This document shows, in pieces, positions 1-12,452 of a stretch of 64,000 nt of DNA; within the stretch, counting starts at the first letter, position 1; every line of letters starts with the position of its first letter. Position numbers and translations under genes: made by a program. Source of the DNA: Malaya genurostris (taxonomy: Eukaryota; Arthropoda; Insecta; Diptera; Culicidae); the NCBI RefSeq assembly GCF_030247185.1, contig NC_080571.1, positions 87,243,025 through 87,307,024 of the forward strand, read 5' to 3'. The notes below the pieces were generated by a model, which did no database searches, was not told the origin of the DNA, and saw only the letters and a program-made list of their open reading frames with translations.

Positions 1-370
1 AGGCCGTCGGGGCAGCATTACTGATTGTATAGAGCTACGAACAAGAAGTGTTTTAATTTTCCTCAATTTCTGGTGGTGAGAAATATCTCCAAATCCTTCA
101 CAGGTGTTTGAGCGGTTTTCCATAGACTTTGGACTTATTCTGGATCTTTGTCTTTTACTGAGGTGAGTTCTAAAAGGATCTGTTGAATCCTTTCACAGTT
201 GTTCTGTGTCGTGTCTTTAAACACAAAACTACTTTCGTTGTTTTTTGCTATCAAGTGTCACGTCAAAACATTCTATCAAATTTTCAGCTTGATTCCTGGA
301 TATTTGTACCCGTTTCGCTGTATTGAGTACATCTGCGATTGTGTGTACTCGATTTTGTACAATTTTCAAA
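1..370. other. Left-edge sequence, no gene recognised
   Basis: Moderately AT-rich sequence ahead of the mariner transposase remnant. It probably includes the mariner 5' untranslated part and the flanking host DNA, but I could not identify the inverted terminal repeat. Small open frames here have no recognisable motif. Confidence 0.4.
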
Positions 371-751
371 ATGAAATTGTATTTGCATCAACGAGTTTGC
401 ATTAAATTTTGCGTTAACAACGGTTTCAATGGTGCAGCAACATTGCAAATGTTAGAAGAGTGTTTTGGCAACGATACTCTGAAGAAAACATTAAAACATT
501 CGTTTATCAGTGGCACGAACGTTTCAGAAGTGGCCGTGAGTTTGTGAATGATGATGTGAGAGGCGGTAGGCCATCGAAATCGAAAATCTACAAATCAAAG
601 AATGGATTATTGTAGACCGCAAATTAACTATTAAAGAGAGGGCAGAGAAGTTGGACAGTGCTTTTGGATTCGTTCAAGACATTTTGGGTTATGATTTCGG
701 CCTCTGATGTGTCGCTGCAAAGCTGGTGCCGAAAGACCAGAATTTCATGCA
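371..751 (+). pseudogene. Mariner (DD34D) transposase remnant, 5' part
   Basis: Translation shows the N-terminal helix-turn-helix region of a mariner transposase: a start at about 371, then VCIKFCVNNG, a MLEECFGND motif, and after a frameshift WHERFRSGRE and GGRPSKSK. Further frame changes lead to a segment matching the linker just before the catalytic domain. Element A then cuts the gene at 751/752, with ATGCA duplicated. The second half resumes at 7273. Several frameshifts and stops make it a dead copy. Confidence 0.8.
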
Positions 752-1353
752 TTTTATGTTTTAGTAAATCTTTTTTTATTTCTTTCTTTTCAGACTCACC
801 AACGGAACCAGCAGGAATCAGGAGGAACTTCAAGAATCCAACGAGGAGCGAAGCCAAGGCAGATATCCCAGTCAAGCAGCAGATTTTCGGATCAGACACT
901 AAGTACAACTTTAACGTTTTAGGTTTGAAACTGAAGTGAAGTCCAGCTCAGAGATGCCAGGTCATTTTTTCTAAAATCTGTGATCGAACCCAAAACCTGT
1001 CTGTGAAAATCTGTGATCGTTTTCCGTACTCCAATAGCAGTTCAAAATCAAATTTAGTGAGCAAAAAAAAAGTGTCGCTACCAACACGCTCTGTACTTTT
1101 TGGAGCTATACTGAATTTATTCAAGAATCTGTGAAAAGCTGTGATCATTTTCAGAAATCTGTGAAAATCTGTGTCAGTTTTAAAATCTGTGCACAAAACT
1201 CAAAATCTGTGAAACACAGATTAATCTGTGAACCTGACATCCCTGGTCCAGCTTCCTATTTACGTTTATTCTTCTCTGTTTCTTCTCTCTTCTTTATATC
1301 GAAAGTGCTCTAAAATGCACTGAGTAAAATAACACTTTCAGTTATACATTACA
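752..1353 (-). repeat. 3' LTR of element A, interrupted by a MITE
   Basis: 602 bp here. Removing the 297-bp MITE and one copy of its 8-bp duplication leaves 297 bp, exactly the length of the other LTR. The outer end reads TGTAATG on the minus strand against TGTTATG in the partner. Confidence 0.88.
949..1245. mobile_element. hAT-type MITE, CAGRGATGCCAG family
   Basis: 297 bp with terminal repeats CAGAGATGCCAGGTCA at the left and TGACATCCCTG at the right, flanked by the exact 8-bp duplication GTCCAGCT (941-948, 1246-1253). The interior is packed with direct and inverted copies of AAATCTGTGA, which look like subterminal transposase-binding repeats. There is no coding capacity. The empty site is in the LTR at 6976-7272. 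Related copies lie at 26823, 48908, 51176 and 52698. Confidence 0.9.
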
Positions 1354-1496
1354 GCTCTTCCCCTTTTGGAAGTTCATTTAATAAACTATAAATTCAGAGT
1401 TTCGAACGAAATAACAAAATCTATCTACTGATATTTCTAAAACAATTCGAAAAGGCCAAAGCCCCTAATTTAGAACATTTTTGGTGTAATAATAAC

Positions 1497-4400
1497 TTAG
1501 CTATATAAAAATTCACTCTCGCCCCTTGCCGTTCTTCGTCGCTTCGAGCGTCTTAGTTCGACCTTAGCCGTCTCCCTCAATTCTCGTTTCCTTTTCCTGG
1601 TTGAAGTCATCTCTTCCTCAGGTAATCCGTAAAACTGCTCATCGTCGCTGTCTGCTCTCTTTTCCTCCGTTGGGAGTCCCAAGGACACCAACACATTTGG
1701 CCTGGTGTTGTTACTTTTGCCTGCTACTTTTAGCTGCGTTCGGTGAGCCATTATTGTTGCTTTTCCAATTGCAACCTGGAATGTATTGAGAGAATATCTT
1801 TTAATAAAGGTTGCTTTCAACCATCTGAACTGATTGCGGGGATCGTGGTTTTTATACCAGACCACATCTCCCGCTATCAGTTCGTCCAAGGGGTCGCTTT
1901 TAGTAGCATTCTCTTTTGGACTGTTAGTTTTAGCATCATTCGGGATAGTGTGGGTTAGTAAATTTTGTTTGAAATGCTTTTTTGGATGTACAAGGTCCAA
2001 TAAAGTCTTTGGTGAAAATTTTCTCTGACGGAAATTTACCGTCCTTTGTCATGCTATTATTTCTATAGTTTAGTAAAAAAATGTTTATTAAATCTTCTAT
2101 TTCTAAATGTGAATATATTGGTTCCATTAGGAACTTTTTTAAGACTTCTTTTACTGTTCTAACTAGCCTTTCCGCCTGTCCATTACTCGAGGGGTTATAA
2201 GGTGGACTCTTCATTACTTTTATTCCTTGATTTTCCAAAAATTCCACAAAATTATGTGAATTGAAAGGTGGACCATTATCCGATACCAGAACGTCTGGTA
2301 ACCCAAAACGAGCAAAAAATGATATTAATTTTTTTATTACTTTAGCACAATCCGTACCCCTTCTCATGTACTCTACTTCCACCCACTTTGAAAAGCTATC
2401 CACTATTAAAAGAAAATTATAAGATGAGAAATGAAAGAAGTCTATATGTATTCTGCTGAAAGGTTTTGTAGTTGGAGTCCATTTGGACTCTATGCTTGGT
2501 TTATAAACGATAGCCATGCTGTTACAAACGTCGCAACCCGCTACATATTTTTCTATGTCGGAATTAATTCCAAACCAGTAAACAAACTTTCTAGCTAATT
2601 GTTTCATTTTTACTATTCCGGCATGGTTGGCATGTAAAAGTTTTAAAGTCCCGCCTTGTAATTGCTGCGGTATAACTACTCTGTCCTTATACAACAAGCA
2701 CTCGTCAACTATTTCCAAATCATGCTGATTTGAAAATATATTAACAAGGCGTTTGTCAATTTTTTTTGGCCAACCATTTTTCATAAATCTTATAATTTCC
2801 TGAAGAAAATCGTCTGTTTTTGTCATGCTAGCTATCATTACTGTATCAATAGGGATTTCCCTTCCAAAATTTATGCTTCTTATCAATTCTTCATCCAATT
2901 CCCTTGGCACCTTTTCTTCTAATGGAAATCTTGAACAAAAATCAGCGTTCCCCATTTTAGAAGACGGTCTATATTGTATTTCAAAATCATAAATTGATAG
3001 TTCCAAAACAAATCGTTGTAGTCTAGTAACGTATATCGAGTTTTTGCCTGTTTTTCCAAAAATCCCTACAAGAGGTTTGTGGTCTGTATAAACCAAGAAC
3101 TTTTTCCCATACAGGAACTTATGAAATTTTTTTATTGTGCATACTAACGCCAGAGCTTCCAAGTGAAGAATAGGGTAGTTTTTCTGTGCTGAATTTAAAG
3201 AAAAAGAAGCAAAACATATCGGCTGTTCAATTCCATCAATAATATGTGCCATAACTCCCCCTAGGCCATAGCCTGACGCGTCTGTCACTATTGCTATGGG
3301 TTTTAAAGGGTCAAAATATACTAGAATTTTTGCATTTAATATCATATTTTTACTCTCTTTGAATGCTCTATCGCAATTTTCGTCCCAATTAAATTTTGTA
3401 TTAGATTTTAATAAATTGTATAAATAAACTAGTTTAGAAGATAGTCTAGGCATAAATTTGTTATAGTAATTTATTAAACTCAAAAAGGATTTGAGTTCTG
3501 TCACATTTTGTGGTACATTTGCGTTTTGAATTGTTGAAATTTTATCTGGACAAGGTAATAACCCTTCATCACTAATAATGTGTCCTAAAAAGGGTAGTTT
3601 ACTTCTTTGCGTACCCAAGGTAGACTATCCAATATCCCAGTTCGAGACATTCTTGCTTGTCGTGACCTTTCATACATGAAACTTATTTATCATTTCATAA
3701 AGAAAATTGGAGTTTCAATTTAATAAAGGCCCCTTTTAAGACTTAGCTCTGATCCCAGCTGCGTCCATGAGTTCAACCAATAGCTAAATTAGAATAAAAG
3801 CTATGTAATGATACAAACAAACTCGAAACAGTTTATGAAATTATCAACAAAATGTCAAAAAAAACAGCTTATTTTATAATTTATAGAAGGTAATCGTTTG
3901 GTTCAAATAATATTTCCGAGTAGATTTCATAATTAATGACGAGTTACCTAAGATGATATTTAAGCTATAAGAGAATATGTTTTAATAAATTCAAAACGTT
4001 GTGACTATGTTAGAATTAAATTAGGATAAGAATATTATGTAAAAGTGATGCTACGGCGAAGAAAAACTTATGTAAACTGCCTTAAGAAATAAACGTATTT
4101 ATGAAAAAAAAAAAAAGGGTAGTTTAGATACAAAAAATTTACATTTTTCCAAATTTACTTTTATGTTAACAGAGGATAGCCTCTCCATTACTAAATAAAG
4201 CTTTTCTTTGCAGTCTTCAAGACTTTTACCTGCTATGAAGACATCGTCTAGATAGCAACAGACATTCTTTATTCCTATTAGAACCTGATCCATCACCTGC
4301 TGAAATATAGAAGCGCTAGAAGAGGCTCCCTGTGGTAATCTGTTGTATGTATAAAGACCTTTTAATGTGTTAATGACCATAAATTTTCTAGATCTATTAG

Positions 4401-6185
4401 ATAGGGATAGTTGAGTATAAGCTCCCTCCAAATCTAATGCGCAAAAGACTTTACATCCTGCCAGACCTGCGAATATATCCTGTGCAGTCGGCAAAGGATA
4501 CGAATTAGGGATAATCAGTTTATTTATGGACACTTTACAATCTATGACTAATCTGATTTCATCATTTTTTTTTTTTCATTACTACCACTACAGGTGATGC
4601 CCATTGGCTTGTCTTTACTGGTGTTATAACTTTCTGTTTCTCTAATTTATCTAAATATTCCACAACCTTGTCTCTCAATCTATATGGGACCTCATACGCT
4701 TTTTTAAAAATAGGAACCTCCTCCTTTAATACTAAATCGGCCTCGAAACCTTTTATAGGTTCAGAGAAGTCTTTTAGAAACACAGACTTAAATTTTTTCT
4801 TCAGATCTATTGTGATTTCAGCCTCATCCTTGTTAATTATATTGTTTATAGTTTCATTTTTTGAGAAAAATTGCCTCCAATCATCAAAAAATACGTCCAA
4901 CCAATTTCTTCCCAATAAGGGAATAAAATTATTGTCACAATCTAGAACCAATAGTTTTAACTTAGCTTTTTTATTTCCTACTCTCACAAAAACGTCTGCC
5001 TCCCCTTCTATTTTCAAACTATCCCCGTTAACCACTATTAAATGTTTAAAGCATTTCGAAAGTGTATTTGTGAAACAAGAATAATATTGAGCTTTGCTCA
5101 TAATCGAAACCGAAGATCCACAATCAACTTCCATTTGGATCATATTCTGCTCTATTTCAATACTAACTATGCAAGGATTGTTTATGCTGTTAATAGAGGA
5201 AAGTTGCATGCAAACAAAATCACCTGTGTCGCGATCTTCCTCATCGCTCTCCGAATCGTCCGCTCGCATCCTGCTAAATATTTTATTTAAGTTGGATACT
5301 TGACTGGGTCCTGCTTGCTCATATTCATCTACAAATTTGACCATATTACGCTGTGAATTTTTTAACCTGAAGCATTTCCGCTTGATGTGCCCTTTGACAC
5401 CACAATAATCACAGGTCATTTGTGAATAGTCAGGTTTGCTTCTTTCCCTGCTATCACGCCATTCCGTAGGCTTGAAACGATCGTCTTTATAATAGGGAAA
5501 TTTGTTTTTATAGTTGTATCCTAACCTGCTTTTTACATTACTTCTCGGGGATTCATATCTTCGCTCAACAGAAGGGTTCTGTTTCATAGCCAATTCATAT
5601 ATATGTTTTAATTTGTTAAATTGCGAACCACCTTTAAATGCCGTATTGTGAGATGCAATTCGTTCTTCACCGACAGGTGCATTTACCACAAAATTCTTGG
5701 CGTTTGTCTCCGCCATCTCCCAAGTCGTCAGAAATCTTTCGGTTGCTTCCAATTAATTTTTTCCGTAGACCGTTGTCCCGAACACCTGAGATTATACGGT
5801 CTATAATAGCAGCTTCTTTGAAGTTGCCAAAAGCGCAAAATTCAGCCTGTAGCTTTAAAGCAAGCACAAAATCCTCCAAAGATTCATTTGGCTGCTGAGA
5901 TCTGTTGTTAAATTTTAGTCGTTGTATAAGATCCGACTCCGTTTTATCAAAACGCGCCTTTAATTTCGTAATTATTTCAGCAAAGGTTGCATCGTTCAAA
6001 TTTCCATTAGGGTACATCAGCTTTAATTCACTATATACTGCTGGCCCCGATAAAGCAATAAAATGAGCTTTTCTGTCGCCCTCCGGAACTTTGTTTACTA
6101 TGAAAAAATAATCCAAACGTTCCGCCCATTCCGTAAAAGAACATCCTTTACGGAAAGGTTCGATCGTAATGCTCATTTGTGCCAT
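1497..6185 (-). pseudogene. Degenerate gag-pol of element A
   Basis: The gag begins at 6185 and resembles that of element C. Then come a CCHC zinc knuckle (CX2CX4HX4C, near plus 5360-5405), a D-C-G-S protease motif near 5115, RT with a YLDD box near 4240, RNase H with TDHKPL near 3085, and an integrase with an HHCC finger and a D,DX35E-type core between about 2640 and 2160. The frame breaks near 5700 in gag, in an A-run at about 4562-4578, and near 1990 in the C-terminal tail. A 0.5-kb insertion splits the RT/RNase H region at 3602-4116. It cannot make a functional polyprotein. Confidence 0.88.
3602..4116 (+). mobile_element. Poly(A)-tailed retroposed insert inside element A pol
   Basis: About 510 bp ending in an AAATAAA signal (about 4088-4094) and a run of A residues, flanked by direct repeats of at least GGGTAGTTTA (3592-3601 and 4117-4126), extended by shared A residues. 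These are marks of target-primed reverse transcription in the plus orientation. I cannot tell a 5'-truncated LINE 3' end from a retrocopied mRNA 3' UTR, because no protein motif is visible. Confidence 0.75.
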
Positions 6186-6975
6186 TTAAACTTTCAAAAT
6201 ATATAATTTTAAATTCAAAAAAATATATACGTAGAATAATTATATTATTTTTCCCGAGATACACAATAAAATTAATGAAATAACTTCCAATATAACCGAA
6301 ATAAGTAAATATTTATATATATGCGGAAAAAATATAAAAATCAATGAATAATAAATTTAAAATCGAAATTGCACTGAAAAATTATTTTCACTGTCACTGT
6401 AATATTTATAAGAAAAAAGAATTGGTTTAGCTTACCCCAATATCCCCTCTGTTATCAATTCTCAGCCACTAAGCTGTGTAAGTCCATGTATTAGATTCCT
6501 TTCCAACAATCGTCGGTCCGTCCACCCTTTGGCAGCTTTTTTTTTATATATTTATCTCCAATCACGAGATCACAAAATTAACAACCTAAAAAAAATAGAG
6601 AATTGTTACTATTGTTGCAAAGACAATCGTTTCTTTATTATGTTGAACAATAGACCCAAAAACAAAAGACTGACGCCACCAATCAAAATGGCGTTAAAGT
6701 GAAGCTTTTCTAATAAAAATCTGCCACACTCACTTATTTTATAATAAAATCTACTCCTTAAATTCACTAGGCCGTTTTTTTTTTTCTTCCTACTTACTGT
6801 TCACTTATGTGTAACCGGTACGTAAAATAATCTTTCGAACAAAGGAAAAAAAGAAAAAAACTTAACACGAGGCACAATTAGTTTCATCAAGATTTTTTTT
6901 TTGTTAATATAAAATTGATTATGTGAATTATTATTGATAATTATTAAACTCATTCGTTTTTATTCTCGTCGCCAC
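6186..6975 (-). other. 5' leader of element A
   Basis: AT-rich untranslated region between the primer-binding site (6965-6974) and the gag start at 6185. No gene is visible. The plus-strand CTCGTCGCCA next to the LTR is the reverse complement of the tRNA-Ser-type primer-binding site. Confidence 0.7.
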
Positions 6976-7272
6976 TTTTATGTTTTAGTAAATCTTTTTT
7001 TAACTCTTACTTTTCAGACTCACCAACGGAACCAGCAGGAATCAGGAGGAACTTCAAGAATCCAACGAGGAGCGAAGCCAAGGCAGATATCCCAGTCAAG
7101 CAGCAGATTTTCGGATCAGACACTAAGTACAACTTTAACGTTTTAGGTTTGAAACTGAAGTGAAGTCCAGCTTCCTATTTACGTTTATTCTTCTCTGTTT
7201 CTTCTCTCTTCTTTATATCGAAAGTGCTCTAAAAAGCACTGAGTAAAATAACACTTTCAGTTATACATAACA
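6976..7272 (-). repeat. 5' LTR of element A
   Basis: 297 bp, starting TGTTATGTATAAC on the minus strand. It gives the uninterrupted sequence across the site where the partner LTR holds the MITE (around 7170-7177, GTCCAGCT present once). Confidence 0.88.
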
Positions 7273-7966
7273 ATGCAAAAAGGGATCGCGTTAACGTCGC
7301 AAAAGAGATGATTTTCAAGGCCAAAACTGACCCAACATTCATCAAACGGATTATTACTAGAGACGAACCGTGGATTTACGAGTCTGACACACAATCCAGA
7401 TATCAAGCGAGTGAATGGCGTACACCGAATGAGCGGGGACCGATAAAACCACTTTGATTTCAGTCGGAAAAGATGGCGATGCTTACAGTTTTCATTGATT
7501 ACAAGGGTGTTGTGTATCTTGAAGGCCAGACCGTCAATAAGGAGTATTATTTGGGCGTTATGAGACGTTTACGTGAAGTAATTCACCGAAAAAGACCAGA
7601 TTTGTGGGAAAACAACTCGTGGAACCACATGTGAACCACGACCACGTACCGTCACACAATGCCATCGTTATCCGTGAACATTTGGCTAAAAACGAAACGA
7701 ATATCATTCAGCAACCACCGAATTCACCTGATTTGGTTCCCTGCGACTTGTTCCTATTGGGTTGACTTTAGAAACAGCTCCTTGAAACACGTTTTAGCAC
7801 CCGAGATGAGATTATGGAAAAATCGCAGATGGCTTTAACGGACATACCAAAAACTGATTATAAAAACTGTTAGGAGGATTGGATCAAGCGCTGGAATGAG
7901 TGTGTTGCAGTCGATAGGAAATGCTTTAAAGAGGACAATACGGATAGAATAGAATAATAGGATGTA
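7273..7966 (+). pseudogene. Mariner (DD34D) transposase remnant, 3' part
   Basis: Continuation of the transposase broken at 751. All three catalytic positions can be read: D in RDEPWIY (about 7358), D in DHVPSHNA (about 7640), and D in SPDLVPCD, 34 residues later, giving DD34D. In-frame stops (for example near 7455 and after DLFLLG near 7760) and at least one frame change show that it is dead. The 3' end is set at the last recognisable sequence, and the terminal repeat is not resolved. Confidence 0.82.
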
Positions 7967-8140
7967 ACACCAAGATTTGCTTACAGAGTGTGAAACTCAT
8001 GGAAACCGAAGCCATACCACAATACATAGTTTTAAACGATTGTATCAGTGCAAATGGAACCGAATTTTTTCATGGTAAGGTCTTTGCAACAACAAAAACA
8101 CAGCGTACAGCGGTTTGTATTTGGATTCAGCAATTCATAT

Positions 8141-10973
8141 TCATGCGAAAGATGTGTAATATTTAAGAATTACAGGATCAACATCGGTCTGCTTCAAAAC
8201 GATTTTTGGCAACTGACTGTATTTTTCATAAATTGCTAAACTCTCTGCACTAACAGAGGGTATCTCGATGTCCTGCTGTAAATCAATGTGCTTTCCTGTT
8301 GTGCGCAAATGGATTTCATTATTTTGCACTATGATTACATCTGTAGAGGATGTTACATTTGATGGGTTATGTCGTTGTGGCTGTTGTTGTTGTTCAGTTT
8401 TCATACCAGCGTACACATGAGGATTGCAAATGCGGTTTATCTGAACATATTTTTGATATCTAAAAATATAGTAATTAGTTAATTTTTCAACACGAAACTG
8501 CACTAAAAACTACTTGATCATGTCGGCTTTCTTCGGAGATTGAATTTCGAACCCATATACATCCCCAGTCATTGGGAACATACTGTTAATTGTGACAGGA
8601 TCTTCCGCTCTACTGCTGTTGGCGCTACTATTGGCAGCCGTGTTCCGAGTACTTCTATCATCATTTTCAGAATCCGAGTCTTCATCCAAACTAGACGAAG
8701 AGCTGTTAGTTGAACCTGTTGAAGACTGTCCGCTCATTGAGGGATTCTTGGTTGCTACGCTATCCCGCCGTCGTATTGGTTCGAACGGGCTGAAGTTTGT
8801 CCGCAAACTATGTGCAAAATTTCTCGCCAAGTGGCTCAGCTGGTAGGCAATATTTTCTTCAAACGATGTAAGTTTGAAGTTATAGTAAAAATTTGAATAG
8901 TAATCAATGATTTCTACATCAGCACTGTGAATTTTGATCAATTCATTAACCACACGATTATTATCACTAGTCGAGTACGGAAGGTGTTTCATGATAAATG
9001 GTCTAACCCATTGAGTTAATGGCACAGAAGATATTTGACGAATGACGTCGAAACGAGAATTGTGAATATAAAAATCGGTTTCCAAATCCCAAATGTGAGT
9101 AGATTCTTTAACGAAAAAAATTCATTGTTGTTTAAATTCAGAAACAAGACTGAACCAACGACTTACTTGATACTTCCGATTCAGATGGAATGTAATAACC
9201 TAGAAACAGATTCAAGCTGTGTTGTTTCTCAGTATCGCTAAAAGTGTTGCTACAATATCGACTCAGTGTTTGAATAATGTCATTTCCTTGCGATGCCCAT
9301 GCCGCCGTCTTGCGATAAGTTTTTATCCGATGCACCAACTGTGATCCTCCATACTGCAGCGCCAATGTGTCCCCATGATCTTCGTATAAGTTTTCTAACA
9401 TTGTAACACATTCGGACTCAAATTCCAATTTTCGTTCTTTCAGAAAACCCAGCTCGTACAGTTGGTAAGCAAGAGCGCATTTACCAATGGCAAACTGGGC
9501 AGTATTGGTACGATCTAAACAATCCACACAGTTCACTCGTACGATACCCGTTTGCTGTGTGACTATCACTTCGTCCAAGAAAAGCATTCCAGTCTGTTGA
9601 ATCACACTTTCGGCATACTTGGCTAAACTTTCCATAACATTTCCCCTACCACGACTTTTCCTAGCCATATCGAAATCAATGTATATCATACGAAAATATG
9701 GTGGCAGAAACTGATTCAAATAGTCCACGCTAGCAACCATTTCATCGCTCAGCACACTCTCGTGACGTCTCTTTTCGCGTTTCTTAACCAAATTGAGTAT
9801 AATTATTGGTGAGCCGAAATGAAACATTAACCTTTCGTAATGTTTTCCTGACGTTTCTCCGTAGGGATCCGAAAGATCTAGGGAGATCTGTGGCTTAGGT
9901 ACCATTTTGCTAACATCTTGAGACCAATGGGATGGAACCGATCCCCGCAATTGCGTAAAACTACACATTCGTGTGCCGTCGAGAACAATCTGCTCAGTTT
10001 CAACTTCATTTGCTACGTCACCAAAATAATTCGCGCCTCGTTTTAGAAATCTGAAATGTTTCTATGAATGATACAATTATTTCTATACCCAATAAAAATT
10101 AACCAACCTCGTCCCAGCAAACCGTGTACTTCTTCTTGCTATTAGGCAAACATAAATTGGCCTCCCGAATATACTAATACTGGATTCGCTAACGAATCCA
10201 TGTATCACTTCAAGTTTCCAGTCTTTGTGCATAATACACTCCATAGGCTTCAACAAGTAAGCATTCCAAACAAACCTATCGCGAGACACACCACGGAAAG
10301 CATACGTCGATTTTTCGCCTGTGACATTTTTCCACTCAATTGGTTCATCTTGCTCAATCTTGCATTGAACACCGACAAATTTCGGCGTTGAAACGTTATA
10401 CTGCAAACTCCTGGTCAAATCATAGCTATAGCTAAAGTAAAAGTTACTTTTCAAATCAACATTACTGAACATCTTTACGTAACGCTGCTCTAAAGGATGC
10501 ACTTGTTTCCCAGTTGGCTGTTCGTTTACCCGTATCATGGCCGTATCCTTGATGGTGTAAATTATATGTTTCCCAATAAACGCACATCGTGTTCGCTTGG
10601 TAACAAGGATCAGATAGTAACCTTCGAGAAATTTTACGAATCCTAACACGCCGTAAGCGCTAATCGACCTAGTATAGGAACGTGTCTGAAGAAACAGTCG
10701 AATATCCCCTTTCTTAAGTTCACTGGCATTTTCATGGATAGATAAATTGGGTGATTTGCGATCAATTTCCAGAATACGGAAACGCGTCTCCTTACTATTA
10801 CTACCGATCAAATACAATTTCTGTTATAGCATATTAGAGAGAAATAATGTTTGATTTTAGCTATATACACCGGATGAATTTATATATGCATGTTTACTTA
10901 CCGATTTAGTTTCAAAAAGTGCCACTTTTTGAATAGAACAAATTAAAGGATAGAACTTTGTATTTGGATCCAT
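8141..10973 (-). CDS. FIG4: FIG4 polyphosphoinositide 5-phosphatase (SAC domain)
   Basis: SAC-family lipid phosphatase that in other animals works with VAC14 and PIKfyve on endolysosomes to turn over PI(3,5)P2. Five exons on the minus strand: 10902-10973, 10108-10820, 9167-10050, 8514-9105 and 8141-8459. Spliced length is 2580 nt (859 aa), close to human FIG4 (about 900). The boundaries keep frame at every junction. The N-terminal SAC region contains NFYFSYSYDLTRSLQYN and ARRSTRFAGTR. The catalytic CX5R(T) motif CVDCLDRTNTAQ lies at about residues 436-447. An acidic, serine-rich stretch lies in exon 4. The last donor (GTAGTT) is weak but gives a continuous conserved reading. No damage is seen, so it is probably functional. 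Confidence 0.94.
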
Positions 10974-11163
10974 TTGAACATAGCTTGGACTATGTACTAA
11001 CTATAAAAAATTCGAACTGTTAGCACTTGAATAAACTAAACTAAAATTTGGATTGTTTACGAAAAGATTGATCGAACGTCATTACACGTTTTTGTTTTGG
11101 TTCCAAAACAAACGCAACTCAGCTATAGTTAACCGTAGCATTGTGTAAATTTGTTCATTGATA
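10974..11163 (-). promoter_or_regulatory. FIG4 5' flank
   Basis: AT-rich sequence directly upstream of the FIG4 start codon, expected to hold its 5' UTR and promoter. No TATA box at a convincing distance. This is placement by position only. Confidence 0.35.
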
Positions 11164-11492
11164 GCAGCCCTTACACGAGACAATATTATTGTCAATACAA
11201 GGAGTATTGACAATACTTTTGATCGTGTAATGGAAACTTCATTGGATTGACGAAAATATTGTCAAAAAATCAAAACTGCTCATCAATCCGACAATACTTT
11301 CTCTCCAGAGAAGAAACTATCAAATATGTGCAATGAACTCTCCTCTCAATGTTTCAATGTTCCGTTGCAATATTTGAAGCTTCAAACGCTTGATTTGTTC
11401 GAAAAATGCGGACTCAAGTTACCAAGTCAATTGGATTGACGGTATTGACAATACTTTGGATTGACAATAATATTGTCACGTGTAAGGGCTGC
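11164..11492. mobile_element. MITE with 14-bp perfect-ended inverted repeats
   Basis: 329 bp with terminal repeats GCAGCCCTTACACG and CGTGTAAGGGCTGC, flanked by a 5-bp duplication TGATA (11159-11163, 11493-11497). The interior has nested inverted copies of GACAATAatATTGTC and ATTGTCAATA. No ORF. A truncated relative lies at 60512-60635. The superfamily is not certain. Confidence 0.75.
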
Positions 11493-11497
11493 TGATA

Positions 11498-12190
11498 ACA
11501 AATCTCGGTATTTTTTTTTTTTTTCAAAAGGCCGCATCAGCCTGTGACAGAGAATGTTTATGAAGCGGAATACACAGTAAAAACCATTGTAATTTCGCGT
11601 TTGCCAATCGAGTGGATTTCACCTGCACATTGGGTCGATTGTGAAATTTGAAGAATGTACCGGTACCGCAAGGCCCAACAGTAACACACTATATCTAGAA
11701 GCTGTAGGTCTACCAAGGAGAGCACGTGTTTCGTTTACAACATAAAATCTTTCCAAAAATGTTGGTCTATTCTTGGAAATAAAGAGAAACGCGTCAAATG
11801 TGGCTATCACTGAAATGGTTCCCACAGTCGCGTATGCCTTAAGTACACCAAATACAAATTATAATACGGAATACTTCGACAAATTTTCAAGGACACATTT
11901 TGCATCGTGCGGTACACTGTCATGATACACTGTCAGAGTGACAATGTACTTTAACGAGTTTTCTATAAAACTAGCAACACTGAAGGGTAAGAACAAGTTC
12001 ATCATAGTTTATTATATTATTATGAGAGTTATGAGTTTATTCGTTATTATGAGAGAAAATTTAAAATTTTCAGACTAGACCAAATACGTCTACTCGCTGT
12101 AAGTTTAGTTCACAGAATGATTCTAATTCTTAGGTATTAATTTCAGTTTCCCCTTTTCCCAACGAATTCATAATAAATCAGTTTCCATAT
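11498..12190. other. Intergenic, no gene seen
   Basis: Sequence between the MITE and element B. A 68-codon minus-strand frame (11619-11825) has no recognisable domain. An A/T tract lies near 11511-11524. Nothing else is supported. Confidence 0.4.
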
Positions 12191-12417
12191 TGTAATAACT
12201 CCAAAAAGGCCGACAAAGCCAGGCGGTTACGAACAAAGAATATGTAGATAAAATATATGAAATTCGGCGTCACTGAAACACTTCTGGTTTAACTGATGTA
12301 AGGTAATCGAATGACTTATAATTCAGAACTCTCGGTACATGGCAAGCAAACTTAATATTTCTCTCTTGAGAGTGAAACTCTCTTCTGGGTTTCGATCTCT
12401 TCAGCACCTACATAACA
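12191..12417 (-). repeat. 3' LTR of element B
   Basis: 227 bp, TGTTATGTAGG...TTACA on the minus strand. It matches the partner at 18081-18307 except for two substitutions (near 12303 and 12394). Confidence 0.93.
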
Positions 12418-12452
12418 ACTCCTCCCTTTTTTCAAAACGAATACATTTATAA

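Larger units (their letters stand above)
752..7272 (-). mobile_element. Ty3/Gypsy-type LTR retrotransposon A (degenerate)
   Basis: Complete but inactivated LTR element on the minus strand, bounded by 297-bp LTRs and a 5-bp target duplication ATGCA (747-751 and 7273-7277). Next to the 5' LTR is TGGCGACGAG (plus 6965-6974, read on minus), a primer-binding site fitting the 3' end of tRNA-Ser. Next to the 3' LTR is a purine tract (about 1354-1370). The order is gag, protease, RT, RNase H, integrase. It interrupts a mariner gene and itself carries a hAT MITE in its 3' LTR and a poly(A)-tailed insertion in pol. The two LTRs differ at about six positions, so it is older than elements B and C. Confidence 0.9.
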
